DNA from: Aradus depressus
Lineage: Eukaryota; Arthropoda; Insecta; Hemiptera; Aradidae
Direction: 5' to 3'
DNA length: 64,000 nt
NCBI GenBank assembly: GCA_963662175.1
Contig: OY759218.1
Span: forward strand, 5,076,001 to 5,140,000
Numbering within the stretch: the first letter of the stretch is position 1; each line of letters starts with the position of its first letter. The position numbers were made by a program, and so were the translations under genes. Under the pieces are notes generated by a model that had not been told where the DNA came from, made no database searches, and was given only the letters and a program-made list of their open reading frames with translations. Of the stretch, positions 41,401 to 56,900 are shown piece after piece.

Positions 41401-44400
41401 TTAATTTGTTTAAGTTCAGTAATGTTAACTGTACAATTTCTATAATTATTTTTCTATTTAATGTTCAATTTTATATTATAATAAATATGTTTTCATTTTA
41501 ATTTTCGTTTCATTCACCCAGACGTTATGCATGCTACTCCAGGGTGGTCAAATGTAATTAACAAAGAGTTAGTTACAAGAAACCCCCAACAAATATCTTG
41601 AAGCTACTCCCGATATTGAGGAAATGGAAGGTTATTCAGGCAATATTTCGTTTTAAAGTCGCGATGTATTTTAATATTTATTCAATTAACTTTAGCATCA
41701 GGACTAGTTCTACTAAATGAGAAGACACCGACTAGACTTACACACCCCAACCAGAACAGATCATCAGTAGACTTAAGCCTATGTACAGGAGACTTGGGTT
41801 ATAGGATGAGTTGGAGGGTGACGGACCAGTGTCTGGGCAGCGATCACCTTATAATAGAGATGATCCTGGAGAGGGCACTCGCCCACAGAGGACAGATAGG
41901 AACAGGGAGACGAAATTTCAGAGCAGCCGACTACAGTCCCTTCGAACAATACCTAAGAGAACAGGGGCCCATACAGACGGAGGACATAACTGAACTGACC
42001 AACCTCATTAACAAAGCCGGAGATAATACCATACCTAGATACAGAACAGACAACATGAACAACTTCACACCCAAATGCTGGTGGAACGACAAAATCAAAA
42101 TATGTTATGTCCAAAAAACTGAATCGATAAGAAAATTCAAACAAAACATGACCATAGAGAACTATAAAGAAATGAGACATAGGATCAACAAAACAAAAAA
42201 CCTCATTAAAAAATCCAAAAAAGACACCTGGACGACCTACATTCAAGAGATTAACCCTAATCATTCAAGCGACGTATGGCAAAAAATGAAACAACTCAGA
42301 AACGTGAAAACATTTACTCAAAATAAAATCATCGAATGCAAATCGACAGCCATACAATACCTACTCAAACTGACAAATCCTTCCCAAAACCCACCCCAGC
42401 CTCCTCCAGACCCAACCTTACATTCTCAATCAATAATAGATAAATCGGACATATTCAGGCTTCCAATCTCCAACTCTGAGTTCGATGCCGCCATCAGCTC
42501 CAAAAAAGACACAGCTCCTGGCAGAGACGAAATTAGTTATCAGATGATTAAAATACTTCCTTATAACATAAAACATTCCTCAATTGCGTGTTACAATAAA
42601 TCCTTCTGATTAAAAGTAATTCCGGAAGAATGGCGCGAAATACAAATAGTACCGATACTAAAACCAAACAAAGACCCGGGGGAAAACACTTCATACAGGC
42701 ACATAGCTCTCTTATCCTGTCCAGCAAAAGTTTTTAATATAATTATGAAGAAAAGATTCGAATGGTTTGGGGAATATCACAATCTTCTCAGTCCACAGTG
42801 TCTGGGTTTCCGTAGCGGCCGATCCACAACTGATGCCCTTTTGATACTCACATCTTCAATCGAGATAGCATTTTCTAAAAAACAAATACTTATGGCCCTA
42901 TTCATAGACATAGACAAAGCATATGACAATGTAAATATTACCAAACTAATAAACGTCCTCGACAAATCAAAAATCCCACAGGAGATAACGGTATGGCTAC
43001 ATAAATATTTATTTAAGAAAACACTATATATAAAGACAGATGAAGGGGACGTAGAGATGGACTCATACAAAGGACTGTTACAGGGAGATGTTTGGTCACC
43101 AATCCTCTTTAACATGTATACTAGAGAGCTACACGAAGAGCTAGATGAGGGCATCAGTCTACTGCAATACGCCGATGACATAGTGATCTTCACAACACAA
43201 CCCACAGTAGACCAGGCCATCACCAAACTAGAGGGGGGACTCAGTACTCTCTCCAACAGACTGGACGACTTGAAACTCAGGATCAACATTGACAAATCGA
43301 CACTCGCACCTTTCACAAAGAAGAGAAACATTAACCACAACAACATCAAATTAGAATATAGTCATATCACCATACCCGTTGCTAAGGAACACAAATTCCT
43401 TGGTCTTTGGTTAGATACAAAACTGTCCTTCAAGAAACATATATCCCATACAATAGCAAAATCACAAAAACCAATAAATCTCCTTAAATGTATAGCAGGA
43501 GGTTTGAGTTGGGGGGCACATCCCACCAACATGATCCACCTATATAAGAGCTTAGTTCGACCACTGCTGGAGTATGGCTGCGAGATTTATGGCTCCACCA
43601 GAACACCCCTCATTCAGAAACTTAGTGTAATAGGCCTTAAAAATTTCATTGAGGACATTTAAAACAACACCTATCAATGCCGTTCTGGTGGAAGCCGGAG
43701 AACTTCCACTTCCACTCAGACGTAAATTACAGTTAAAAAGAAAACTTACAAAAATACACGCCGACAAATCACACCCCTTCAACGATTTAATAAATAGACA
43801 AAAAATCCACTTGAACAAGTACATTCAAAATACACTAGCAGAACTCAGGCCAACATTACAGACACTACATCGGACCGACAAACCGTTCTCATTTATTGCC
43901 CCCATCCCACTATCAAACCTTATCATAAAATCCAATCCAGACATTAGGACAATCAAAACATCCAAAAACAACTTAGACCCCACAATCCTAAAAGCCAACA
44001 CAATAGAAATGATTAACACTCTTTACGATAAATGTCACAAACTCTTCACAGATGCTTCAAAAACACCAGAGGGGACGGGGATAGGTATCTTCGATCCCCA
44101 AACAGACACTAACCTAACAGAAAAAATCTCACCACATCATAACATCTGTACCTCTGAACTGATTGCTATCCAAAAGGCCATAGACTACTCTAAAAGTATT
44201 ACATTTTCAGAAGAGATAGTTATATTGACCGCCTGCCAACTACTACGCAACTTTCACCTCAAAACTCGCAGCAACTACATACTCTCCACAATAGCTACAT
44301 CCATTTACCAGTCAGATAAGATCTATTAAATTCAATGGATTCCTGGACACATCAATTTGACTGACAACGACAGAGCTGACCACCTAGCCAAGCGAGGAAC

Positions 44401-44940
44401 GGCAAAGGACACAGTGACACTCAGAATCGACTTGACCTTAGAAGACACCCTTTCCATCCTACAACACCAGACACTCACGGAATGGCAAACCAACTATACT
44501 GACATATCCCAAACCAAAGGACAATACCACTACAGAGTTCAGAAGACAATAACGACAAAGCCATGGTTCCACCCACACAGTAAGACACTGACGACTAAAC
44601 AAATCATATACTTGACACGACTGAGGACCGGACATGCCAGAACAAACAAATACTTACATCTAATCAAAATAAAACCATACCCCAACTGTGAACACTGCAA
44701 TGAGACTGAGGACGTAATCCACATTTTCACTAACTGCAAAAAATACGACAACCAGAGACAACATGAGACACTACTATCCAACGAAAACACATTGCTTCAA
44801 ACAATAGCTAACATTAATAATATAGAAAACATTAACAAACTCACTAAATTTATTACCAAAACAAAAATAGAATTATAGGATCAATAGACTACTACATACT
44901 CGCTCCGGCTTTATAGGACTACAATTAGTCTTACGGCATA

Positions 44941-44985
<45 letters not shown>

Positions 44986-47900
44986 TGCTCGTTAATTCAA
45001 TATTCAATTTTTTTAATAATCCACTAATATTCTATTTCCCCGGTAGCAGGTAGGTTTCAATACATACATATGTTTAAATACTAAAATAAAAAAGTACAGT
45101 TACATCCTACTGTAGAGATATTCTCATTTTGTGTCTAATTCTTATTTTTTTCACTCAAACAACTTTTTTTCATTGTTTAGTGGTGCTAACTTGAAACTAA
45201 GCCTATAACTGTCATAAAAAAAATCCGTAATATAAATTTGTCCGCACGCTAAAGAGGCTACTGTGAAACTACTCTCTTAACAAGCAAAGAAAGTAAGAGG
45301 AATGCCTAATTTGTTAACATATTATAATATGGAACGTTACAGAAATAAGTCGTCGGTAATGTACCTCCCCAGAACGAATTTATCACGTTTTCACTCTCTT
45401 TCCTAAACTAATCAACCATTTCTGCTAAAAATCAATAGTTGACTTACATGCGGGGGCTTCTGAACAAATTGTCGATGAATTTTACAGCTAGAGATGTAAT
45501 TTTTTTTTTTACTCATTCATTATCAGAGTAGTTTGCTCTCGAAAATGCCATTATCTGAAAATTACAAAAATTAAGATTTTTTTTTCCGTGACACCTCATT
45601 TGTATATTTATTAATATTTTTAGGTTGCCAATTTATTTGCTAAAGATGAGTTAGATGAAATTTTGAATACTTTGACATCCAAAATGAGAAAAAAATGGCC
45701 TAAAAAAGTACCAACTCTTGATAATCTATATGGATTTTTTATATCAGAATCAAGAAATAACCTCCATGTTGTTTTGTGTTTTTCTCCAGTAAGAAATCCT
45801 GATTTTTCAAAATAAACATAAGAATAGCCTCTCTAATAATAACAAATGTTATTACAGCCAATTCATGTTCATTTGGCTGATGAGGCTCATATCTCAGTTC
45901 CTCTCCTCCGTATTACCCCTCTCTGTGTCCTTATCATTGTTTCCCCATGTCTTTAAGGTTGAACAGATTGGGGGCCATGGCGGCCGTGCGGGCTAGAGCG
46001 TAGGGCTTTGGTCGCATGGTCTCACTATGGTTTGCGGGTTCGAATCCCGTCCGGGAGTGAGTTTTATTTCATAGATAGAACTCCCTCCCGGGGCCATGGA
46101 TGTCTTAAAAAATAAATAGATAACACCTTTACAAGAGATATGTCTAATATGCATCGTACATAAGGCCAAAAAAAAAGTTGAACAGATGCAATACCCTCAC
46201 TGACACTGAGCTAATTTGAACAATTCCATCTATTTCATAAATACTAAATATTATGATACATTTTATCATAATACAAATAAAAATATGTGATGTAGCCATA
46301 ATTGGATTTGCTTATACCAACTACTTTTATACAAATCACTCTTCCCCTCTCTCGGTATATGAAAGCAATGTGTTGGCGTCAGCTGTTTCTTTTGCTTCAT
46401 TGGACAGTGTAATTCTAAAAGTGACTTATTTATACCTAATAATGACAGATGAAATGAATTTGGAAGGATACAGCGGGAGAAAGAGTGATCAGTACAAAAG
46501 TGATTGGTATAAGAAAGTCCTGTTATGGTCATATCACATGTATTTTATTATTTATCCTTTTTAATACAGAACTACCAATAGTAAATTCGCGAATTTCAAG
46601 TTCATTGCTACAATCGTTTCTGAGTTAGTGTCCACAAAGTAGCAATCATATACACGCAGACAGACATCACCGCGAAAATGGTACAAACGTCAAATGCTTG
46701 GCGATATTAACCTATGCATTTCGGTTCTCTATTTTATTTATAATACTTATTATTTTTATATTCATTCTGTTTCTATTATTTATCTCATATTTGTTACTTT
46801 TTCAGGTAAGCGAGAAGTTCCGATCGCGCGCCCTCAAATTTCCTGGCTTGATTTCGGGTTGCACGATGGACTGGTTTTCTCGGTGGCCTAAAGATGCTTT
46901 GATAGCGGTTTCTCAGCATTTTCTCATTGATTATCCCATCGTATGCTCCCCAAGAGTCAAAAATGAACTCATAATATTAATGGGGGAAGTGCAAGATTTT
47001 GTTGCAGATATGTGCAATGACTATTTTGAAAGGTAGTCTATCTTCTTTCTTTCTATATTATTCAAATCTACATCACAAGTTCGTGAACACAACTCCGACC
47101 TAAAGTGACATAGAAAGTTAGGGCAATATTGTAGCACGAAGGAAGGTTTCGGATAAGGCTATTTTCCCAACCACAGTGTGTAAGGTTCTATGGCACTTGA
47201 CAGTTGTTACAACAGGTATATTTACTTCTGGACAACGCCGGGTGAACCTGTTTGTATTACCTCTCGATTCCCTTGGCCTCAAAATCCAGCGACAATATCT
47301 GCGAGGAATTTGAGTGTTTCTGAGCGAGGGATCCGAGAGAAAGCTTGGTTTTGAATTATCCGATAAGGATTCTAAGGAAGATGTAGAACATCAGGTTAGC
47401 CAGTAACATCAGTTTTGTTGTAAAATTTATTACTAGAATGCTTGTTTGTACAAATGCAGCATACTATTTAGATATTTTTTTACATACAACGTTTTTATTC
47501 GGATTAGTTTGACTGGGGTTTGTTGTTGACAGGAGTCCTGAAAAAGAAGGAATATTGTGAAATTGAGATAAAATCTTGTTTCAGTTAGACATCTTACCGA
47601 TCTACAGGAAGGTTGTAGACTGAGGCGAAGACGGAAGTGGGAGAGGTGTACATTGAAATTAATTTTAATGATTTTCTTTATTTAAAAGTGCCATTTAAAT
47701 TATGTGAATATGAAGAAGTATACCTAATGATATGAATAAAACAAACTTATTTTTGAAATATTGTCTATTCCACTAAAGATCTTTAGTGGAATAAACAATC
47801 TAACTATCTTTAGTGGAATAGACAATATTTCAAAAATAAGTTTGTCTTATTCATTTATTACAAGTTTCCACAATATGTCCGCGTTCCTCAACTTAGAAGT

Positions 47901-50900
47901 TCCTAATGATATGCACAAGGATCAGGTCCTGTATTTTTATAATTTAATAATAATGGGTGCCAGGTGCATTTCAATGTGTCACATTCACAAATTTTTCACT
48001 TCATCACAATCTTCCCGACAGACCCTACTTTATTCAATTTATTTCAGATTCCGAAGACGAACTTATGTAACTCCAAAATCATTTTTATCATTTTTGGAAG
48101 GTTACAAATCAATATATCTCATGAAACATGAAGAAATAAAACTTCTGACTCATCAGATGAGTACAGGCTTACAGAAACTGACTGAGGCTTCTGCAAGTGT
48201 GGATTTACTACGGCAAGAATTGGAGGTCACCAAAGAGGAAATTACAATTGCCAACGAAAGAGCTGAAGAGGTATGTCTCTTTATATGAGAGTCTTAAATT
48301 TTGCCTACCCAGGTTTAGTTACCTAAGTTAGGGGGGAGTCTTCAACGAGTACCTCACATCGCACAAGCTCGGGACCTTCGGCTAACGTCACATCCGAAGG
48401 ATGGCATAATTTTTTTTTCCTCCTAGATAAAATAAGCTAAGGGCCTCGGCCGGGTTTCACGCTACCTTGATTAATATTTATCCCAAAGAAAATCGCTAAA
48501 GAAACTGTAAAAAAAAAAAGAACCTCCCTCAAGTCTTAGGACAAACTGTAGAGCCAGTTTGAAGAAGGTTGTCCAGATCAGCTTGAGAACATGGCTGAAC
48601 TAAAAACGTTATAACCCTAGTAACTGTAATGAATGTATCGGCACAAAATTTAGTACGAGTATTCAGAAGGCAATATCTAAGTCAAATATTGCGTTTTAGC
48701 TCGAACTGTCGATTGGCTTTGGAGGGAGAGCCGAAATGTAATTGCTAAATTCTTGCTGGGGAAGTACATAGCCGGTAATTCACTGACTTTTTTTTTTTAA
48801 TTTTGGATTCAGGTGGTCGGAAAACTTGAAATTCTGAAACTTAATATTGAATTGTTTACTGATTTCATAACTTCTATATTACGTGTAGCTATGGAAGAAA
48901 AGGAACTATATATATTTTTTATATACCACCGAAATAGGTGTTAGCGGAAGTGACCGTTATGGCGACAGCAGCTGAACAGGTTCAAGCGGAAGTCAAGGAA
49001 GTAGCTACCAAAGCTTCAGCTCTTGTAGAAACTATCGCTGCAGACAAGGAGGTGGCGCTGAGCAAGCTCGAAGAAGCTAAACCCGCTTTACTCGCTGCAG
49101 AAGCTGCATTACTTGTAAGTTTTCATTTCAAATGGAATTATTTTATATATTAGGGGCTCCGCTCCTGGCCTCCTTTACTATCTTTCATATCATTTCGAAC
49201 CTTTTGATAGCTTTTGTCAAAACTCGCTTTGCTTTTTAATCCGTCAATTGCTATTTGTTTTAGAATATATGCTTGGAAAATTAATTTGAAGTTCAACGCA
49301 TATAAAATTGATGTTTACAAACTATTTTTTTGTCATTACCAATGAACAGAGTTATGTAGATCTGTCATTTCTGTAAAAATGTTGTTTATGAGATCCTGCA
49401 TTTCATCTCTCCGATACATATGTGTTTGTTCGCCCAAGAACTCCTGAAAGCTTATATTCTGTTTTTAAATTGGAAGACGTATACCACCTGTTAATATACT
49501 GTCCGATCTACTCTCCCATTAAAAGCCACTTCCACTTCCTATCTCAGAGTGTTATCATAGACCGATCCAACTTCCATACATTACTCCTGGCCCATAATAA
49601 GAATGAGATCTCCAATATTTTCTATTATATAATCAGCGCTTTGAAACTAGAACATTCATTGTTAATGAATAATGTATTTCAACTTCCATTTTACATTTAT
49701 ATTCAACACTTTCATGCCCACTCCATATTTACTCTCTTTGTCATAGTATTATTAATTTGTATTTACTTATTTTATTAATACATTTTTTTTTTCTCTGTAA
49801 TATTTCTCCTAATTTTTTTCTTTTAATCAATATTGTGACTTTAAATTATTTTCCTATTTAAATTCATATTAATTTCACTTATAGTTAGTTATTATGACTC
49901 ATGCCCGGGCTTCAGCTACAAGGTCATATCGCCTACTACCAAATCGCTCGTTCACAAGAAGCCGAAATGAAAAACTACTGTTAATTAGTAAATACTGAAT
50001 TTCACATTCCCCGTCTTTGGTTCTGATCTATTCAACTTACCTTGAGTTAAACAAATAAGTGTTAGCATACTTGGCATAGAAATCTGCTAACTTTATGTAG
50101 CTTCTACATGCGCGCATGTTTATTATTATTAAAAGTAACCTTGGTTAATATTGTAAGTTAAGTATATATTTTTCTCTTTGCAGACTATCAGACCGGCAGA
50201 TATAGCAACAGTAAGAAAACTGGGAAGGCCACCACATCTTATAACTGTTATTATGGACGCAGTAATAGTGCTTTTTCAAAGGAAACTATTGAGGGTGAGA
50301 CCAGACATGGAAAAAGATTTTTTAAAACCAAATTGGGGTGAAGCACTAAAGGTAAACGTATTTATTTCAATACTTTTCCATATAGTAGTGGTGCATTATA
50401 ATCTGGACTGACCCTCGACAACCCTATAATAAAGCATGAATAAAGAAAAAATACAGTTTAGATCGTTCCACCTATTGATATACGCCGATGTCTATGATTA
50501 AACCTGGTGTTTGTATGTTTGTTTTTCCGAATTTATATATAGGTTATGAAATTAATTTCCATCAAAACTGCCACAAAGTTCTAAACTCACCTAGAGCGTT
50601 GCAAAATTCATGTAGCAAACAGATTAACAGAATTTATGACTATACTTCTTATTGAAATGTGAAATTAGTTGAAAATTATTTGAATGATATTATTCAGATA
50701 ATAAGAATAGTTATAAATAATTTTTTTGAAATTTTATTCTCAAAGCGGCCAGATATCAACACAACATTAATACTCATAAGCCTTCCCAATAAAGCACCCT
50801 ATCTCTTCAGCAGTCCTCCCTCAAAACCCACCACGCCTTCCGGTGTATTTTTGGGTGGCCGGCTCTGCCAGTTCATTATACTACCCTTCGACATCAATGT

Positions 50901-53900
50901 TCGTTTTTTGCTCTTTTTCTTATCCGGATTAGTAATACATTCCCATTTTTTAAAGAAAATAAAAAAAAAAACTGGCGGATCTACTCATTAATACATTTTT
51001 ATTGTTTGTTTATTTTAATCAATATTATTCAATTTTCTGTTGAACAGATGATGACTGATACAAGATTTTTGTTCCATTTACAACACTTCCCCAAGGATAG
51101 AATTACAGCCGAAATTGTTGATTTACTTCAACCGTATTTTCGGTTTGAAAAGTATAATTTTCAAGCAGCCAAGCAAGCTTGCGGGAATGTAGCAGGATTA
51201 TTGCAATGGACAATTGCCATGGCACAGTTCTATGCTGTGAATCGCGAAATTTTGCCATTGAAGGTAAATCAACGGCAATGTTCTAGTTTCTTCAGTATAC
51301 TTTTAAGCGAGGGCCTAGCCCGAAAAAGTTAGATATTCTTTGGGAATTAGTTTTTTTTAAAGGACTCGATAAAATAGTTTCGCTAAAGAAGTTTCACTTC
51401 AAAAATATGGAATATTTACCATTAATTTATTGATCCTCAAAGGAATATACTTATGTATCATTTATTACAAAAATATTCAACAAATATTTACAGAGACATA
51501 TAATTATATCAGTATACTTTATTAAGAAAGAACTTAGCCGCCAGAAAAATTAGATTTTTTGGAGGATTTAATTTTTTTAAGTAGTCGACAAAACAATTTG
51601 AAATATTTACTGTTAATTTATTGATCATTTAAATAATATGTAATTTATTACAAAAATATTCAACAAATCTAGACAGAGATCAGAGATATATAATTTTAAA
51701 TTAATCAAAAACCTTTTTTTTTTTACCGCTGACGTAACAAAGTGTTGGTAAATCTGAAGCAAAAATGAAAATAAATTATCAGTCTCTCTCTCTCCCCCTC
51801 CCCTGGATTTCAAAATTAAATCATCTATTTATTTTGTTTTTTTAAATATTTATTTATCATTATTTTAGACGAATCTAGCTTTGCAAGAGGCGAAATTGGG
51901 TGAGGCCCAAAAAGAATTGGAAGCAGCACAAGCATTACTTCGAGCCAAAGAAGAAGAATTGGCACAAACGCAAGCAACATTTTACAATGCAATGCGTGAA
52001 AAAGAGGTGAGCTTTTTCAAATCTATTATTTTTACAAATTAATATAATAATTATATATATTATAATTATTATAATTTTGTTTGTTATATACTTATTAACG
52101 CTATTGTGTACTCCATCTCGGGCAGAAAGGACATGCTCTCTACAGGTTGCTATGCTTTCCTGTAGTAGAGTTTAACAATTTGGGTCCAAGTTCTTGGTTC
52201 GGGCGTTAAAATGTGGATTCTCCAGCGACACCAAGTATAGAGGAAGTTATGTAATCGGGAAGAAATTTGATGCAGAGTTTTCAACGGAATTTGATGTTTT
52301 ATCTGTCTTATGTGTGTCTGTGAACACGATAACTCTCGATAGAATGAATGTATCGACACGAAATTTTGTATGTGTATCTAGAACCCTATAAGGACGATTC
52401 TAAATCGGCCAAAGAGAAGAGGGAGGATTAACACAAAATTTCATATGTAAATTCAAAGCCCTAAAAGGACGTCACCTATTAATTTTCAGCTGAATAAGCC
52501 GTAGGGGAAAGGGGGGGGGGGATGAGAGGGGCCTCAATTCTAAAATCCCAATAACTTCCAATGAATGTACAAACATGAAATTTTATATTTAAATTAAAAC
52601 CCCATGTGGATAGCATCTAATAATTTTCCGCGAAAGCGGTGAAGGGAGGGGGGGATCAGAGAAGTGGATCTCGACTCAAATACCCAAATAACTACCGATG
52701 TAATGGATGTATCGACACAAAATTTAGTATGTGGATTCAGAAGCTGCATATTGAATTTTAGCGCAAACGTTCGATTGTCTTTGGAGGGAGAGTGAAAAGG
52801 AAGTTGATTAATTTGTGCTGGGGAAGTACATAGCCGGTGTTTTTGTCAAGTCAAGTCAGGTCAGGTCAGGTCCCATGGCTCATGTCCGCTGTTTGCTCCC
52901 CAAATTATCATGTTTCCTTTTTGGTTCATATCCTTGCTCACGCTTCCATATGTGAAGTTATTACTTTTTAATATTTTTGTTTCCTCTATTGAAGGTAGGG
53001 AGAATGTGATCCAAAGGCCACAGCTTCGGGTACTTGTAACTTGAAATTAGCTTACCTGTTTTTATTTATTTTTTTTAATGAATAGGAAGTTCAAGAAATT
53101 GCAGACAGGTGCCAGGCTAAAATGGATGCGGCAACTGCACTTATCGATGGCTTGTCTGGGGAAAAAATCAGATGGACAGAACAGTTGGAGGGCTTCAAGT
53201 CAGAAACTATGCGACTTGTTGGCGATGTTTTACTTCTCACTGGATTTTTGTCGTATGCTGGCCCTTTTAACCAAGAGTATAGGATAATGCTGAATACAAA
53301 TTGGTTTCAAAATTTAAGAGATCGAAAAATACCTGTTTCAAATAAAGTTGACCTCGTGGAAAACCTTGCTGACACAGCCACTGTAAGTTCATTTAAATTG
53401 TAATAGCCCTGGAGTGATCGCTTACGGATTTGGGATATGTTTCAAATCATTCAATTTTGTTCTGTGACGTCACATTGACCCCACATCAATTTAGGGCTCT
53501 TTGACGTGTTAAGTTATTATGTAAGGCTCAAATTCTTACTTCCAGGTTTTTAAAGCCAAGAGGATGGTTATCAAAATTTCCATTCGGGATATGAAGAAAA
53601 TCAACAATTAAGGAATAATTCCGTGCAGAATATAATAGTTACTCGATGTCGAAAACCACTGACTGACTTACTCACTCTTCGAAATTGTTACCTACTTCTG
53701 CTGGAGTTATACTCCAAATTCGACGTGAACTCTTAAGTCACTTTCAGAGAAAACATTTGAAAAAGTAAACTATCTGACTCTATAGTTGCCAAAATAATTG
53801 TTGAACGCATGGGCTCGCCAGTGTAACTCGATGTGTTGCCGTTTTTTGATGACCGAGATGTACAAATAGAGTATCAAATGACGACGAACAAACCAAACCT

Positions 53901-56900
53901 TCGCTTTTGTGTGGGTAGATATGTATTGTTCAGAGGCTAATTCAGTGTGTCAAAAAAATTCTAAATTGAGGTTTTGCTGGAAAATTGATTTTTTTGAGAA
54001 CCTTTTTAAAATCCACTGTATATAGAAAATGAGTGTAATTGGCCGGATGTCCTCAAATACGTTCAATACAGAACCATATGAGAGAATTGAAAACTCACTA
54101 CTCCTATACAAAGCACTTGCATGATTACATTTTTGGACTTAGAATGATTTCTAGATAAAATCGGCACTGAGAGCGACGTGGAGTCCACCCAGTGTCCGTT
54201 GCCAGACTGAACTGTATAATTGGAAAGTTACATGTTACACTTAGAATATTTTTATATGCAAATCGTGACTCGGAGCGACGTGGATTCGGCCCGGGGTCTG
54301 TCTGTACTCGACTTTTCAGAGCTCTCCTCGCGCCCTATGGTGGGGGAAAACCGGTAGCATCTGGCTGTTCATTGGCTCACGTTGTTTGTCTACGTCATAT
54401 TGGGCGGAGCTTCGAACTTCCCTTACCAGAATTTTCCTGCCTTTTGATATTGTTTAAACAAGCTTCACCTGCCTGGACGTCTTCAATTAAGGAGCATCCG
54501 CTAAAAGTTGAATTATTTCTCTCTGACCCAAGTAGAGCCTCTGGATAGTGCTGCTACTGTCTCTGGTGGCGGCTTCTCGCAACCTCATTTATTTATTATA
54601 AACTCGATTATATCGCAAATAATCGGTGGTATCCTAATAATGCTACAATATATTGAATATATACATAATATATCTATGTAGAGAGAAAGAAAAGAAGGAA
54701 ATGTTACTCCCGGGCTATACGATTTATTTATTTTTTATTCTTTATGTATGTTATGTTACAGATTGGCGAATGGAACTTACAAGGTTTACCGAACGACGAA
54801 TTGTCTATTCAAAACGGTATTATTGTGACTAAAGCTTCACGATTCCCACTGTTGATAGATCCTCAGAGTCAAGGAGTTTCCTGGATAAAAAATAAAGAGA
54901 AAGAACTGTTACAGGTATAGCATTTTATATATCAGTGGTTGAGTGAAACAAAGACCAATCTGAAAAAAATTGACAAACTTTAGGATAAAACAGTTCCTTA
55001 ATCAAAATTATGCGCTCATTTCCAATGAAATAAAGGGTGATGTGTTTTATGGTTTACGAGGTATCCAAAACGGCATAATATGCACAGTGGATCGTCTAGA
55101 AATTACTTCTACATATGTGGCTGTTGAATGGTAGAATATGCAGTAAACAGAAGTTATAATGTGTCGCGAGATAAAGACGGGGCTTCACCTGTATTGTCAC
55201 GGCGCCGTCCATTCTCACGACAGGCATTTCTCATAAACTCGATAGAAAGCTCCTTCGAAATGAAATTCTGTCCTCAGTTCCGAAGGGGCGAAGGTACCCC
55301 ACGACCACCCTCTCCCCCCACTCAACTTTGCCGCCTGCATCTTTTCCCCTAAATCCGCCACCCCCATATGTTTAGTTCTAGCTATACTATTTTCGTTCAA
55401 GTAATAAAAGAAATGGTTAACACTATTGAATGCATTGATCAGTCAGTCCCATCCATAACAGGTCTATAGAGTATGTGTAATTATGTATAGGTTTTTAATT
55501 TATACATAATTACATATCAACTTGTAAATTTGTCAATGGAAAGACAAGTAACTAAAACACAATAGTATGTTGGCTATTGTGTCACAGAATAATTTCTATA
55601 TAAATAGCAGAAAAGCCATGAAATGGAATGTTTAGGAAGTAACTTATCTTAACTTAAGGACGAAAGAAACATGTTGAATTTTAGCCAAATAAGCCAGAGG
55701 AAAGGTGGGATTACAGGAGGGCTTAACTGATATACTCCAACAACTGCCGATGTAATGAATGTATCGACAGGAGAAGCAGAAGGCCAGAAGAGTTTTGCGA
55801 GAGAGGGAAAACTTAGTTGACTACAAATCAGAAGTATATATTGCTGGTGATTAACCAAAGACTTATTTTTTTCAGGTAACAGTATTGAGTCATAAGTACT
55901 TCAGACAGCACGTTGAAGACAGCATATCGCTGGGAAAACCGCTACTAATAGAGGATGTTCTAGAAGAGTTAGACCCGGTTTTGGATAATGTTTTAGAAAA
56001 AAATTACATTAAAATTGGTACAACATTGAAGGTAAGAACACTTAATTTCATCTGTTTTGGAGGATCCAATGAACTCATAAAAGTATAAGTGTTTTTTTAA
56101 CAGAAACGGCAATAAAAAAAAGAATTCTTCCGTTAGTGAATTTCCATTGTATTTTTGTCGGACTTCTGGAAAAGGGAGGAGGGCGGGGGTATTTCTGAAA
56201 GGTAAGTTTACCCTTTCAACGAGTTATCTCACGATGGTGTTCAGGGAAGCCTTTTGGACAGAAATAAATTATGTATAATGTTTTCTCTAATTTAAGCAAC
56301 AGAACGTCGAAATGTGGTAATACTAAAGTCGTACCTCCAAACCGACAGATGATGTAGACCATTTGACTTGCCATGAGATGAAATAACAAAAATACTACAG
56401 AGTTCCGCTAACTTCACACTTTCTCAAAGTTTTACTCCATCATAAGCAACTCTTAAAATAAAGAAGGCACAATTTGAAATTTAATTCTTGCTGCTAAAGA
56501 TTCCGTGATCTTCATATGCTTTCATATTCAGAAATGTCTTTAATTTTAATAATTATTCTTTGTTTAATTATAATTATTTCTTGATGAAGATGGTTTGTAA
56601 AGAAACAAATGTTGGTCTTAGGTCTCCAAAAAATGTACACCTATATATATTTTATTCTGTCAACGTTTCGCCTATCAAGGCATTATCAAAACTAAAGTTA
56701 TAAAACATTTGAGTTAATAATCTATTCTTTATAAAAATTATAACACGTGGCCACGATCTAGCCAGCAAAATGGAGAGTACTTCTAGGTTTGCTGGCTAGA
56801 TCGAACTATTACTAACTAGCAGTAATACCCGGCGTTGCCCGGGGAACTTTGACTTTTCTCCTAATATCTCTCGTTCGAATCCTATTCAATTTTCAACAGT

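Noticed and set aside
42777..43349. 190-codon ORF on the - strand
   Set aside because: Antisense shadow of the LINE reverse transcriptase; no motif of its own.
41690..44980. An LTR retrotransposon because of the RNase H domain
   Set aside because: There are no LTRs, integrase or protease; the endonuclease end and poly(A) tail show it is a LINE.
54192..54548. 118-codon ORF on the + strand
   Set aside because: It lies within repeat X in the opposite sense; no recognisable domain and no conserved counterpart in the shorter copy.
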